Positions 8,139 to 16,657 are shown, counted from the first letter of the stretch. The stretch is DNA of 64,000 nt from Bordetella genomosp. 4 (GCF_002261185.1 NZ_NEVQ01000008.1:124001-188000), one strand, 5' to 3'. Numbers and translations are program-made. Notes: generated from the letters alone by a model not told the origin.

Positions 8139-8279
8139 ATGACTTCTGGAAACCTTCCCCGCTTTGTTGCCATCGCTGTACTGATTGCCGGCCTGACAGG
8201 ATGCGCGCGTACGAACGAGGCCGGACAAACAGAGGGGAGTGTGGGAGATGTACGGCACGATCGATGTTGGGGTTGGTAG
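8139..8279 (+). pseudogene. Truncated lipoprotein-type N-terminus (gene fragment)
   Basis: A 46-codon frame with a GAGG ribosome-binding site 8 bp upstream. It begins MTSGNLPRFVAIAVLIAG and continues LTGCART: a basic start, a hydrophobic core and a convincing lipobox (LTGC). After about residue 37 the frame runs out at TAG. A +1 shift at about 8247 gives a better continuation, MYGTIDVGVGSSNIS, which resembles the first strand of an outer-membrane beta-barrel before it too stops. I read this as the 5' end of a decayed envelope-protein gene, whose 3' end may be the fragment at 9591-9719 beyond the toxin-antitoxin pair. It could instead be a short intact lipoprotein. Confidence 0.45.
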
Positions 8280-8428
8280 CAGCAATATATCGACCGACTA
8301 GGCAAATGAAACCCGCTCAGAGGCGGTTGGTGCAACGTTATTTCGTCCGAATTTGTGGGGAATTGCTCGGGTTATCTGCCGTCGGCTGGCATCGCTATGG
8401 TACAAATACTCCCGTATGAAGGGTATCT

Positions 8429-9097
8429 ATGAATTTGATCGGCCAAGGCCTATACACCCCGAACCAAGCAGCGGCAATCACGAAGGCATCGATTCGTGAG
8501 ATACGCCGCTGGCTGTTCGGTTATAAAAATAATAAAGGGAAGGACCTGCCGCCGTTGTGGAAACCACAATATGCGGACACAGGGGAGCAGGTCCTGGGCT
8601 TCCGGGATCTGATGGAGCTCCGGATCGTCAAGGCATTCTCTGACAACGGGTTGCCGACCCGAGTGATACGAGCGGCAATCGAAAGCTCACGCGACCTGTT
8701 CAAGACCGCCTATCCTTTTACGACGAATCGCTTCCTGACGGACGGCAAATCAATCTTTTACGAGGCAGTGAAATCGGACGGAGAACTCACCGACCTCGTG
8801 AAACGGCAGTTGGTCTTCGATCACATAATCCGGCCGAATCTGTACGCTGGCATCTTGTTCGACGCAGAGGGCGCGGCACTGCGGTGGCATCCCATCAAAA
8901 ACAGTAAAGTCATCGTGCTGGATCCTGAGATCGCCTTTGGTCGCCCAATACTGGCAAAGCACGGGATTCCCACAGAAATAATCGCCCAAGCCATGAAGGT
9001 CGAGGGTGATAAAAAGTCGGTAGCTGCGCAGTTCGACATCACGCCTGCTGAAGTTGGAGCCGCCGTGAAGTACGAGAGCCAGCTTTTGGCCGCTTGA
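8429..9097 (+). CDS. DUF433 / VapB45-like antitoxin
   Basis: 222 residues. The N-terminal ~75 residues look like a DNA-binding helix-turn-helix (GLYTPNQAAAITKASIREIR, then a WL patch). The C-terminal ~60 residues are a clear DUF433 domain, including VIVLDPEIAFGRPILAKHGI and PTEIIAQAMK. This domain order is that of VapB45-type antitoxins, which bind and neutralise a PIN-like nuclease and repress their own promoter. The TGA stop overlaps the TTG start of the next gene by four bases, showing translational coupling. Base composition is lower in GC than neighbouring housekeeping genes, which suggests recent arrival. Confidence 0.85.
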   Translation: MNLIGQGLYTPNQAAAITKASIREIRRWLFGYKNNKGKDLPPLWKPQYADTGEQVLGFRDLMELRIVKAFSDNGLPTRVIRAAIESSRDLFKTAYPFTTNRFLTDGKSIFYEAVKSDGELTDLVKRQLVFDHIIRPNLYAGILFDAEGAALRWHPIKNSKVIVLDPEIAFGRPILAKHGIPTEIIAQAMKVEGDKKSVAAQFDITPAEVGAAVKYESQLLAA

Positions 9098-9504
9098 AGT
9101 TCTTCTTCGACAACAATCTATCGCTGCATTTAGCGGCCGGGATTCGCGAGCTCTGCAAAGGTTCGCACAGTATCGCGACCGAGGTGATCCATCTAAAAGA
9201 GCGATTTCCGCCTGCGACGCCTGATCACGAATGGATCCCTTCCCTCGGTCAAGAGGGCGGATGGGCAGTGATATCACAGGATGGCCTACGCAAGAATGAT
9301 TTGGAGCGTGAGGCCTTGCGGAAATCCGGGCTGATGGTGTTCGTTCTTAGTAAGCAGTGGTCTGACCACAAATATTGGGATAAGGCTCAAAACTTAGTTC
9401 GCTGGTGGCCTGCGATAGAAGACTATGTAACGCGGGTCCAGGGCGGGGCAGCCGTTCGAGTGCCGTGGCGCATGAACGGGAGGTTCGAACAAATCCGTCT
9501 ATGA
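9094..9504 (+). CDS. PIN-like (VapC45/DUF5615-type) toxin nuclease
   Basis: 136 residues. The PIN-like fold is indicated by an N-terminal acidic strand (MKFFFDNNLSLHLAAGIREL), a central acidic cluster (PATPDHEW) and the strand WAVISQDGLRKND. The aspartates in FFDNN, PDHEW and SQDG are the likely metal ligands, as in RNA-cutting VapC-type toxins. The only start compatible with coupling is the TTG at 9094, inside the antitoxin stop. The gene order (antitoxin first) and overlap are typical of type II pairs. The RNA target is unknown. Confidence 0.82.
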   Translation: MKFFFDNNLSLHLAAGIRELCKGSHSIATEVIHLKERFPPATPDHEWIPSLGQEGGWAVISQDGLRKNDLEREALRKSGLMVFVLSKQWSDHKYWDKAQNLVRWWPAIEDYVTRVQGGAAVRVPWRMNGRFEQIRL

Positions 9505-9590
9505 CCCTCTCCCTTGCCGTTTGCTCATCAGCTTCTCGGTGGGTGGGGTTAGCGTAACGGTCTACCAGACTGAAGCATGCTCCAGTCTAA

Positions 9591-9719
9591 GTAAGTCGGT
9601 CCATGGTGAACGCTGGGCTCCGTGCAAATGGCTTGGAGATCAAAGCCGGATACAGCGCCGACTTCAGCAGTTCGTTCCTGAGCCAGTCGGCGAATGTGCG
9701 CTTGGGGTATTACTTCTAA
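9591..9719 (+). pseudogene. C-terminal fragment of an outer-membrane beta-barrel protein
   Basis: A frame open only from 9591 to the TAA at 9717-9719. It reads SMVNAGLRANGLEIKAGYS and ends QSANVRLGYYF, alternating hydrophobic strands and terminating in phenylalanine. That is the signature of the last strands of autotransporters or porins recognised by the Bam machinery. An in-frame TAA precedes it and no start codon or ribosome-binding site is evident, so it is a remnant. Nothing else is supported in 9505-9733. Confidence 0.5.
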
Positions 9720-9733
9720 GTCGTGGCTGGCCT

Positions 9734-11107
9734 TTATAGCGCGCTTCCCAGCGCCTGCATGGTGGTGCGGACCTCCTGTCCCGGAATATCACGCAGGCGT
9801 CGGCCGCTATCCAGCGACAGTATGGCCGCGACGGCCGCGGCTCGGCCATACTCGAAGCACTGTGCAGTAACGCGCGCCGAGGCCAGCGCCTCATGTTCGG
9901 CACTCAGGCAACGGCCAGCCACGATCAGGTTTTCGCCTTGTTCAGGTACGAGAGCCAGATAGGGTACTTCGTAGTAGTCATCCAGCAACCAATGCAGCTT
10001 GGGTTTTTCGCCCGCGTGCAGCTCAATCGGCCATGGCACTCTGCAGATACCGTCATCACGCTTGCGGCAGGACAGTACATCGTCGTTGGTCAATGTCTCC
10101 ACGCCCACGATGCTGCGGGTCTGGCGGACACCGACTTGCGTACCGGTGTTAACGACGTAACTCGCCTCGCAGCCGGGAATATTGTCCGCGAGAAAAGCGG
10201 CATATTCGCGGACTTGGCGGCGTCCGGTGATTTCGGCTTCGGTGAAGTCCTCCGGGTCGATGACGTTCAGCATATGGCCGTCACGGGCCGTCAGCCGGGT
10301 TGCATTGACCAGTAGCTCGCCGGGGCGGGTGGTGGGGAATATCCAGATTTTCTTGCGAGGCAGCACGTAGCGGCCCGAGGCATCGGCCTGTTCGATCGCT
10401 TCGCTGACCTTGGGCGGGTTGATGGTGTCTTCGCCCCAATAGGCGAGAAATCGCGGCATGTCGATCTGGCCGAGCCTGAAGAACATGGTGGGATTCTGGA
10501 TTTTTCCATGGTCACCGAAAACGTAGGCATAACCAGCGCGCGCAATCACCGCGGCGTCGCCAGACGCGTCGATGATGCGCTTGGCCAGGATGACGGAACG
10601 CCCTGCGGCCGATTCGATGACTACGCCGGTGCAAGCGTCTTGTTCCATGATGACGCCGGTCACGCTGGTATGGAACAGCGTTTTGGCGCCGGCCTGCTCG
10701 ACGAGTTGATCCGCGGTCTCGCTCCACATGAGCGGATCGTGGGTCACCGTCCAGGTCTTGCCGTAGCGTTGTGGTGCCGTGACGCCATTGCGGCGGGCCA
10801 GCTCGGCGCGGAAACGTTCAGTGAATCCTTGGACGACCTGACGGGGTTCGGCGTGGACGTCGCTCGCCAGATACATGCCGCAGATCGTCCCTGACATACC
10901 GGCCACGGCCGCGCCGCCAAAAAATCCGTACCGTTCAAGCACCAAGGTGCGTTTGCCATGTTCGGCAGCTGTGGTCGCGGCTGCCACGCCGGCAGCGCCG
11001 CCGCCCACGACCAGTACATCGACCTCTGCCAGGACGGGCAGGTCGGGCATCGCGTCGTAACGGCTTTCGAGATGCCAGGCGGGGAAATCAGTGTTGCTAC
11101 TGTCCAT
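9734..11107 (-). CDS. FAD-dependent oxidoreductase (FAD_oxidored family)
   Basis: About 457 residues. The dinucleotide-binding motif DVLVVGGGAAGVAAATTAAE, followed by LVLERYGFFGGAAVAG, shows FAD binding; late segments RQTRSIVGVE and NLIVAGRCLSAEHEA match the PF12831-type oxidoreductases, which are often found in catabolic clusters for hydroxy- or dicarboxylic acids. The start at 11107 is preferred over 11134 because GAAGGAGACAGC lies directly upstream. It is the last gene of a leftward three-gene cluster (dehydratase, MFS symporter, this enzyme) facing a GntR regulator. The substrate is not deducible; oxidation of a sugar acid or hydroxy acid is a guess from context. Confidence 0.8.
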   Translation of the reverse strand: MDSSNTDFPAWHLESRYDAMPDLPVLAEVDVLVVGGGAAGVAAATTAAEHGKRTLVLERYGFFGGAAVAGMSGTICGMYLASDVHAEPRQVVQGFTERFRAELARRNGVTAPQRYGKTWTVTHDPLMWSETADQLVEQAGAKTLFHTSVTGVIMEQDACTGVVIESAAGRSVILAKRIIDASGDAAVIARAGYAYVFGDHGKIQNPTMFFRLGQIDMPRFLAYWGEDTINPPKVSEAIEQADASGRYVLPRKKIWIFPTTRPGELLVNATRLTARDGHMLNVIDPEDFTEAEITGRRQVREYAAFLADNIPGCEASYVVNTGTQVGVRQTRSIVGVETLTNDDVLSCRKRDDGICRVPWPIELHAGEKPKLHWLLDDYYEVPYLALVPEQGENLIVAGRCLSAEHEALASARVTAQCFEYGRAAAVAAILSLDSGRRLRDIPGQEVRTTMQALGSAL

Positions 11108-11157
11108 GCTGTCTCCTTCATCAGTGCGAGCCACCGTTGACGGCGGCTGCCTCTGCG

Positions 11158-12444
11158 TTAATCGATGTTCTTGTGCACGGTTTCAGGCCCTAGTGCGAGC
11201 GCGATCAGGGTCAGGATACCCATACCGCCCATGTAGACCACGATAGGCCACCAGTGCTGATAATAGGTGTAGAGCGCTGTCGCGATAAAGGGCGCCAGGC
11301 CGCCAGCCAGCAGCGAGCCGAGTTCGCGTGAAAACGCGAAGCCTGCCAGCCGGAATTCGGTGTCGAAGAGTTCCGCGTACCAGGCAGCCTGTGGCGACAG
11401 CATGGCGGGATAGGCGATTCCCAAGCCGACCGCAAAGCCCAGCGCTACGGCCCAGAAAGCCTGCACATCAAGCAGCATGAAAAACGGCGCCAGCCACAGT
11501 ACCGAGAAAATGATGCCTCCCAGGTAGACTTTCTTGCGCCCGATGCGATCGGACAGTGCGCCATAGAACGGAATCGTCACGAGCTGGATAGCCGATGCAA
11601 TGATGACGGCCCACAATGCCATCGACTTTTCCATCTTGAGCGTGGTCACCATGTACGACACGCAAAACACGGGATACAGGTACGCAAACCCGTTCTCGCC
11701 CATACGCGAGCCGATGACGATAAAGAAGCTGCGCGGATGGTGCTTGATGGCTGAGAGCAGGCCAATTTTCTTTGTCTGCTGCGACTGCTGGGCTTTTTCA
11801 AAGGCGGGTGGTTCCTCGATGTTGCGCCGGATCAGATAGCCGACCAGCACGCAGACTGCACCGAGCAAAAAGGGAAGGCGCCATCCCCAGGCCATGAATT
11901 GCTCTTCGCTCAACGTATACAGAAAGAAAAAGAACACCGCGTTGGCGAGCAATGTAGCTGCGGCAAAGCCCAGCGGCGCCCATGCGCCGGCGGCCCCACG
12001 CTTGCCTTTCTGTGCGTGTTCTACCGACAAGACTACAGCGCCCGCGTATTCGCCACCCGCGCCAAAGCCCTGGATCAATCGCATCAATACCAGTAATGCC
12101 GGTGCCCATAGGCCGATGCTGTTATAGCCGGGCAATAGACCGATGGCGGTGGTGGCGCCGCCCATGAGGAACAGTGTCAGTACCAGTACGCTTTTTCGGC
12201 CGACCTTATCACCCAGGTAGCCGAGCACGAGCCCGCCTAGGGGGCGTGCGAGAAATCCGACTGCATAGGTGGCGAAAGCGGCGAGGGTACCGACTAGTGG
12301 ATCGCTGTTTGGGAAGAAAATCTTATTGAGTACGATGGCCGCTGCGGTGCCATAGATGATGAAGTCATACCATTCCAGGACGGTGCCGATGAATGCTGCC
12401 AGACCCGCTTTCCTGGATTTCTGTGCCTCTGTCTGCATGGACAT
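11158..12444 (-). CDS. MFS transporter, metabolite:H+ symporter family
   Basis: 428 residues with about 12 hydrophobic segments. The early GTVLEWYDFIIYGTAAAIVL is the hallmark of the metabolite:proton symporter (ShiA/KgtP/ProP) family. The GYLGDKVGRKSVLV loop between helices 2 and 3 and its repeat ALSDRIGRKKVYLG are the MFS motif A. RLIQGFGAGGEYAGA is the family helix-4 motif. The ATG at 12444 follows GGAGACAGCCC; a 67-residue upstream extension is arginine-rich and unlikely. It probably imports the organic acid handled by the neighbouring dehydratase and oxidoreductase. Confidence 0.9.
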   Translation of the reverse strand: MSMQTEAQKSRKAGLAAFIGTVLEWYDFIIYGTAAAIVLNKIFFPNSDPLVGTLAAFATYAVGFLARPLGGLVLGYLGDKVGRKSVLVLTLFLMGGATTAIGLLPGYNSIGLWAPALLVLMRLIQGFGAGGEYAGAVVLSVEHAQKGKRGAAGAWAPLGFAAATLLANAVFFFFLYTLSEEQFMAWGWRLPFLLGAVCVLVGYLIRRNIEEPPAFEKAQQSQQTKKIGLLSAIKHHPRSFFIVIGSRMGENGFAYLYPVFCVSYMVTTLKMEKSMALWAVIIASAIQLVTIPFYGALSDRIGRKKVYLGGIIFSVLWLAPFFMLLDVQAFWAVALGFAVGLGIAYPAMLSPQAAWYAELFDTEFRLAGFAFSRELGSLLAGGLAPFIATALYTYYQHWWPIVVYMGGMGILTLIALALGPETVHKNID

Positions 12445-12515
12445 GATGGGCTGTCTCCGTGTGCCGTTGTTATGTGTTGGCCGGTGTGGCGCCCTGAACT
12501 GGGCGCCGGCCGGGA

Positions 12516-14225
12516 TCAAGAGGTATGCGCGTGTACCTTGCGTTTGCCCAGCACTGCACCCTGTTCGATGGGCTGCACGAGTTGGGCATACTGCAAGAGA
12601 TAAGTGCTGTTGCCGCCGCCGAGTTCGAGCTCGCGCGGGCGCCATTCACTCAGGCGCCGGGCGATCTCATCCTGGGGAACGTCCATGTCGATCTTGCGGT
12701 TGACGAAGTCGATATGGATGGTTTCGCCCTGTCTGACCACGGCGAGCGGGCCGCCGGCTGCGGATTCGGGCATCAATTGGCCGACGATGATGCCGCGGTT
12801 CAAGCCGGACAACTCACCGTCGGTGACGACCGCCACGTATTCAGCGATGCCAGCGCCATTGAGAGCCGCCACAAAGCTGCAGGCGAATACTGTGCCGGGA
12901 CCACCACTGGGACCCATATTTCGCAATACGATCACGTCGCCCTTCTTGATCTGGCCTTCGCCCAGGGCCGCGATGGCTTCGTCCTCGCCTTCGTAGATAT
13001 TGGCGGGACCAGAAAACTCAGCGCGTTCGCCTGGCACGGCGGATAGTTTCACGATAGCGCCATTGGGCGCCAGATTGCCGCGCAGAATGCCTACGCCGGG
13101 CCGCAGGCTGACCGGATCGGCCAGCGAGTGGATGATCTTGCTGTCTTTGACTCGTGCATCGCGGATGTTCTCGCCGACGGTCTGACGTGTCACGGTGAGC
13201 GCATCGAGATGCAGATGTTCGCGTAGTTGACTCATGACGGCGGGCGTACCGCCGGCTGCTTCCAGGTCTTCGGTGCGGAAGGGCCCATTTGGCCGCACAG
13301 CGGTCAGCAGCTTGATGGACTTGCCGTAGTCCTCGTACAGCTTCACCACATCCAATGGCAGCTCGGCCTCGGTGGCGATGGCAGCAATGTGACGCACCGT
13401 GTTGACTGAACCTCCAACGGCCAGCACCATCATGACTGCATTACGGATCGCTTCTTCGGTAATGATCTTGCGCGCCGAGACACCGTGGCGAGTCAGCTCG
13501 ACGATCTGACGACCGGCGGCTTGTGCGTATTCGTTCAGACGGCGGCCGTTGGCCCAGATGGGCGAATTGCCGGGCAAGGTCATACCCATCGCTTCCGCCA
13601 CAATATGCATGGAGTTGGCGGTGCCCAGACCGGCACAGACGCCGGGCGACTGGATTGCGACATCCGTCATGTCGGTGAGATCTTTGAGCGTGATCGTGCG
13701 GGTCGCCAATGCGCCGATCTGCTCATAAACGTCGTCGATGTCGAAGAACTGATCCTCGAACTTCTCGTTGGAACACTTGCCGCCGATCTGGTAGCCACAG
13801 GTCAAGAGCAGGGAAGGAACGTCCAGGCGCGCTGCCGCCATGAGGTGGGCCGGTGTGGTTTTGTCGCAGGAAGACAGGCAGACCATGCCGTCCAGCACCG
13901 CGCCTTCCATCATGCATTCCACCTCGTTGACCATCAGATCACGGGTCGGCATGAGGTAGCGCGCTTTTTTTCCTGCGCTGGTGACGAAATCGCTGGGCGC
14001 AACTGTGCGTACTTCAAAGGCCAGGCCGCCAGCGTCGCGGACGGCTTGTTGGACCAGAGCGCTGATGGCATCCAGATGGACATAGCAGCACGAGAGCTTG
14101 TTCGAGGTGTTGATGATGGCGATCTTGGGTTTGTCCATGTCTTCTTCACGGATGCCCATGCTGCGCCACTGACTGCGCCGCACCGCCCAGCGGGTGGAGC
14201 CGGGCTCAAAATTGCTTCTGTACAT
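12516..14225 (-). CDS. IlvD/Edd family dehydratase
   Basis: 569 residues. Iron-sulfur dehydratase of the dihydroxy-acid/sugar-acid family. The cluster and metal ligands are visible: NTSNKLSCCYVHLDA, LSSCDKTTPAHLMA and SPGVCAGLGTANSM, plus the substrate-binding GPSGGPGT and DGELSG-NRG segment near the C-terminus. Housekeeping IlvD is usually elsewhere near branched-chain amino acid genes. Here the gene leads a catabolic cluster with an MFS symporter and a FAD enzyme under a GntR regulator, so a sugar-acid (aldonate-type) dehydratase is more likely than valine/isoleucine synthesis. The family does not allow an exact substrate call. Confidence 0.88.
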   Translation of the reverse strand: MYRSNFEPGSTRWAVRRSQWRSMGIREEDMDKPKIAIINTSNKLSCCYVHLDAISALVQQAVRDAGGLAFEVRTVAPSDFVTSAGKKARYLMPTRDLMVNEVECMMEGAVLDGMVCLSSCDKTTPAHLMAAARLDVPSLLLTCGYQIGGKCSNEKFEDQFFDIDDVYEQIGALATRTITLKDLTDMTDVAIQSPGVCAGLGTANSMHIVAEAMGMTLPGNSPIWANGRRLNEYAQAAGRQIVELTRHGVSARKIITEEAIRNAVMMVLAVGGSVNTVRHIAAIATEAELPLDVVKLYEDYGKSIKLLTAVRPNGPFRTEDLEAAGGTPAVMSQLREHLHLDALTVTRQTVGENIRDARVKDSKIIHSLADPVSLRPGVGILRGNLAPNGAIVKLSAVPGERAEFSGPANIYEGEDEAIAALGEGQIKKGDVIVLRNMGPSGGPGTVFACSFVAALNGAGIAEYVAVVTDGELSGLNRGIIVGQLMPESAAGGPLAVVRQGETIHIDFVNRKIDMDVPQDEIARRLSEWRPRELELGGGNSTYLLQYAQLVQPIEQGAVLGKRKVHAHTS

Positions 14226-14312
14226 TGCTGCTGTCTCCTGGTTTCGCTGCCCGTACGCAGCTCAGTGCGACGGATAAGACTGGGGGTGATTGGTATGCTA
14301 TCCGACTAAAAG

Positions 14313-14323
14313 TGGTCTGACAA
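14313..14323. promoter_or_regulatory. GntR/FadR-type operator
   Basis: TGGTCTGACAA fits the FadR-subfamily operator pattern TNGTNNNACNA at every fixed position. It lies between the divergent dehydratase and GntR genes, about 90 bp upstream of the dehydratase start, where an autoregulatory and operon-control site is expected. Confidence 0.65.
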
Positions 14324-14384
14324 CTATCCAATTTATTCAGATTTACCCCAATTGATAGGGAAGTCAAAGCGATGTATGAGAAAG

Positions 14385-14395
14385 TGGACGGACCA
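14385..14395. promoter_or_regulatory. Second, imperfect GntR-type operator
   Basis: TGGACGGACCA is an 11-bp dyad (TGG...CCA) differing from the TNGTNNNACNA pattern at one fixed position. It is 72 bp from the better site and 63 bp before the chosen GntR start. Confidence 0.35.
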
Positions 14396-14457
14396 TTTTG
14401 CCGAAGAATGGTAAAGTTCCGAGTCCCTTATTTTTGGATGTCCGGCATCGAGCCCAC

Positions 14458-15165
14458 ATGAGCAAGCCCCGTTTTTCTATGCTTCCCATCAAGCGGACAG
14501 ACATTTTTCAAGAGGTCTGCCAGCAGCTTGAGAGCCTGCTGAACAGCGGCCAATTCCAGATCGGAGACAAACTGCCCTCAGAGCGAGAACTCTCTGAAAG
14601 TTTTTCCGTGAGCCGTTCGTCCATCCGCCAGGCGCTCAAGGTTCTGGAGGCGGCCGGACGCATTGAGACTCGCGTGGGCAGCGGCACTTATTTTGTCGAG
14701 AAGCAAGCCGTTGCCACGAGTGGCGACAGCTTGAATGCGCTGCTGGCGCTGGGCGTGAGCAAGGAGTTCATGCAGCAATTGATCGCGGCACGCACTGCGG
14801 TCGAGCGCGCGGTCTTCGAGGCGTATTCGATCAAAGCCAACAAAGGCAGCATTCGGGTTCTGAAAGAACTGATCGATGAAAATGCTCAGGACCAGACTGC
14901 AAAGGGTGAGTTCGAAGAGAATGCCGGCCTGGATCTGAGCTTCGAGGCCAAGGTCGCCGAATTGGCTGGCAATCCTATCCTGTCCGCGATGCAGACGCAG
15001 ATCCACCAGCTGTGGATACAGGCCTGGAGAATCTACGGTTTCGTGCCGGAGAGCCGCGACACGCTGCACCAAGAGCACTGCGCGATCATCGAGGCGTTGG
15101 CATCGAAAAACACGCCGCGTGTCATCGATCTGGTGGTCCAGCACGTGGATAAGGAAGTCCTTTAG
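14458..15165 (+). CDS. GntR family regulator, FadR (FCD) subfamily
   Basis: About 235 residues. The winged helix includes DKLPSERELSESFSVSRSSI and RQALKVLEAAGRIETRVGSG, the classic GntR arrangement. The C-terminal all-alpha FCD domain shows AARTAVE...A, a DLSFEAKVAELAGNP histidine/aspartate-type metal or ligand segment, and LHQEHCAIIEAL. It is divergent from the dehydratase cluster and very likely its ligand-relieved repressor. Start choice is uncertain: 14458 (MSKPRF) and 14479 (MLPIKRTD) are both plausible, and a further upstream start at 14398 adds sequence unlike the family. Confidence 0.9.
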   Translation: MSKPRFSMLPIKRTDIFQEVCQQLESLLNSGQFQIGDKLPSERELSESFSVSRSSIRQALKVLEAAGRIETRVGSGTYFVEKQAVATSGDSLNALLALGVSKEFMQQLIAARTAVERAVFEAYSIKANKGSIRVLKELIDENAQDQTAKGEFEENAGLDLSFEAKVAELAGNPILSAMQTQIHQLWIQAWRIYGFVPESRDTLHQEHCAIIEALASKNTPRVIDLVVQHVDKEVL

Positions 15166-15310
15166 CATTCGTGCTCAATGCAGATGCATCCGGCGCCAAT
15201 GGGATCGCTGTAAACCAAAGGCGCCTGTCTGTTCGAGGGTTCATGTTCCCTGTGTGTTGCCAAGACTTGCTATAACAATGGCTGCAACACTCATTTTTAG
15301 GGCAGGGAAT

Positions 15311-15520
15311 ATGTCGATTCAAACGTTGGGCCGTTGTGGTGTCGTGGTGTGTCTTGTTGTTCTGATGGCGGGGTGCATGAGTTCGCGCACGACGAGCCGC
15401 CTGTTCAATAAGTGCACATGGGACCGCGACTCGTGCCTTTACGAAGGATCGTACGAGCCTGATGAGGAGGAGTATGCGGAAGAAGAAGCACGGCGTCTGA
15501 ACAAAGCCCAGACGCGCTAG
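15311..15520 (+). CDS. Small lipoprotein of unknown function
   Basis: 69 residues. The N-terminus MSIQTLGRCGVVVCLVVLMA runs directly into GC at residue 22, a good lipobox (LMAGC), so the mature protein would be a ~48-residue acylated peptide. The mature part has two further cysteines (KCTWDRDSC) that could form a disulfide, then a very acidic end (YEPDEEEYAEEEA). A short ribosome-binding site (CAGGGAAT) precedes the ATG. It lies 180 bp upstream of the second Hint gene on the same strand. No family recognised. Confidence 0.7.
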   Translation: MSIQTLGRCGVVVCLVVLMAGCMSSRTTSRLFNKCTWDRDSCLYEGSYEPDEEEYAEEEARRLNKAQTR

Positions 15521-15700
15521 AAGCGGTCAGGCCGAGTCTGTGCAGCTGGCCGACGACGGGGCATCTGATCTGCGGGTTGCCCACGCAAACAGGTTAACGA
15601 ATGTAAAAACCTCGCCGATCCCCTGTAGCATCTATTAGCATTTCGTCGCTGATTTAATTGGTCTTCGTTCTCACTAATAAGAAAGGCGGAAGGCAGAATC

Positions 15701-16627
15701 ATGGCGACATATCAGACCGCGTATGCCAGTGCACTTATTCGCGATGCCAGTGGCAACTTCATTGTGATGGAAACCAGTGCCTCGGTGAGCACGGCGACAG
15801 AGGCGGTGGATGACAGTACGTTCAACTATCAAGAACAGATCACGATCGATACGGACATCAATACCGAGCAGATCGAGGCCGTCATAGAAGCGTTCTACCA
15901 AGACGGGTACATCATATATGCCGATGGCGGACACGTTTTGTTTACCAATACGGAGTATGAACCCGGCTTTACTTTTAAGGCCGACCTGGATGAGAACGGT
16001 CAACCTCCGGCGTTGCCCGTGTGCTTCACCGCAGGCACGTTGATCGATACGCCGAATGGGCCGGTGGCAATAGAGTCGCTCCAGGTAGGGGATATGGTGT
16101 GGGGCTCGACCGGATATCGTCCGGTCAAGTGGATAGGCTGGCGCCAGTACCTGCTGTGTTCGCCGCGGTATTCAGAGGCCTATCGCGATGGCATCGTACC
16201 GGTTCGTATCCGGGCGCACGCTTTGGCAGACAACGTTCCGTCCCGCGATATCGTGCTGTCGCCGTGGCACCATCTTTACATCGACGATGTCCTGGTCAAG
16301 GCCAATCAACTCGTCAATGGACGCACGATTGTGCGCGAGTCCACTCTTACGCGCGTGACCTATTTCCACATTGAGCTGGATCAGTTCGATGTGGTTCGTG
16401 CGCATAATGTTTATTCCGAGTCGTGGGCTGATGGCGGCAATCGGGATTTTTTCGAGAACGTCGATGTCGCAACGCTGCGTCCGGCAGACCAGACGCGGCG
16501 TCGCGCACAGCGGCCAGGTTTCACGGTGCTGAGCACCGGGGACGCATTGTTGGCCGATATCCGGCAGCGAGTCGCTATGAGGGCAGAGCATTCAGATGAC
16601 AATGCTGAATGCACTCTTGCGGCCTGA
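15701..16627 (+). CDS. Hint-domain (Hint_2) protein, second copy
   Basis: 308 residues. Residues 1-107 are acidic and Thr/Ser-rich with no signal peptide. The Hint_2 domain starts at Cys108 in VCFTAGTLIDTPNGPVAIES and continues with LQVGDMVWG, the block-B-like RDIVLSPWHHLYIDDVLVKA (His190-His191), and YFHIELDQFDVVRAHNVYSE, each matching the copy at 3207-4811. Unlike that copy it lacks the long C-terminal beta-rich extension and ends about 60 residues after the domain. GGAAGG lies upstream of the ATG. The next gene (ClpP-like) starts 30 bp downstream on the same strand, so an operon is likely. Autocleavage is predicted from fold only. Confidence 0.85.
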   Translation: MATYQTAYASALIRDASGNFIVMETSASVSTATEAVDDSTFNYQEQITIDTDINTEQIEAVIEAFYQDGYIIYADGGHVLFTNTEYEPGFTFKADLDENGQPPALPVCFTAGTLIDTPNGPVAIESLQVGDMVWGSTGYRPVKWIGWRQYLLCSPRYSEAYRDGIVPVRIRAHALADNVPSRDIVLSPWHHLYIDDVLVKANQLVNGRTIVRESTLTRVTYFHIELDQFDVVRAHNVYSESWADGGNRDFFENVDVATLRPADQTRRRAQRPGFTVLSTGDALLADIRQRVAMRAEHSDDNAECTLAA

Positions 16628-16657
16628 TCCACTGTCTTTTTAATAGAAAACATAACG

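Noticed and set aside
8201-8419. A 72-codon frame overlapping the lipoprotein-like fragment.
   Set aside because: It is arginine-rich, has no ribosome-binding site and no similarity to known proteins; the lipobox frame explains the DNA better.
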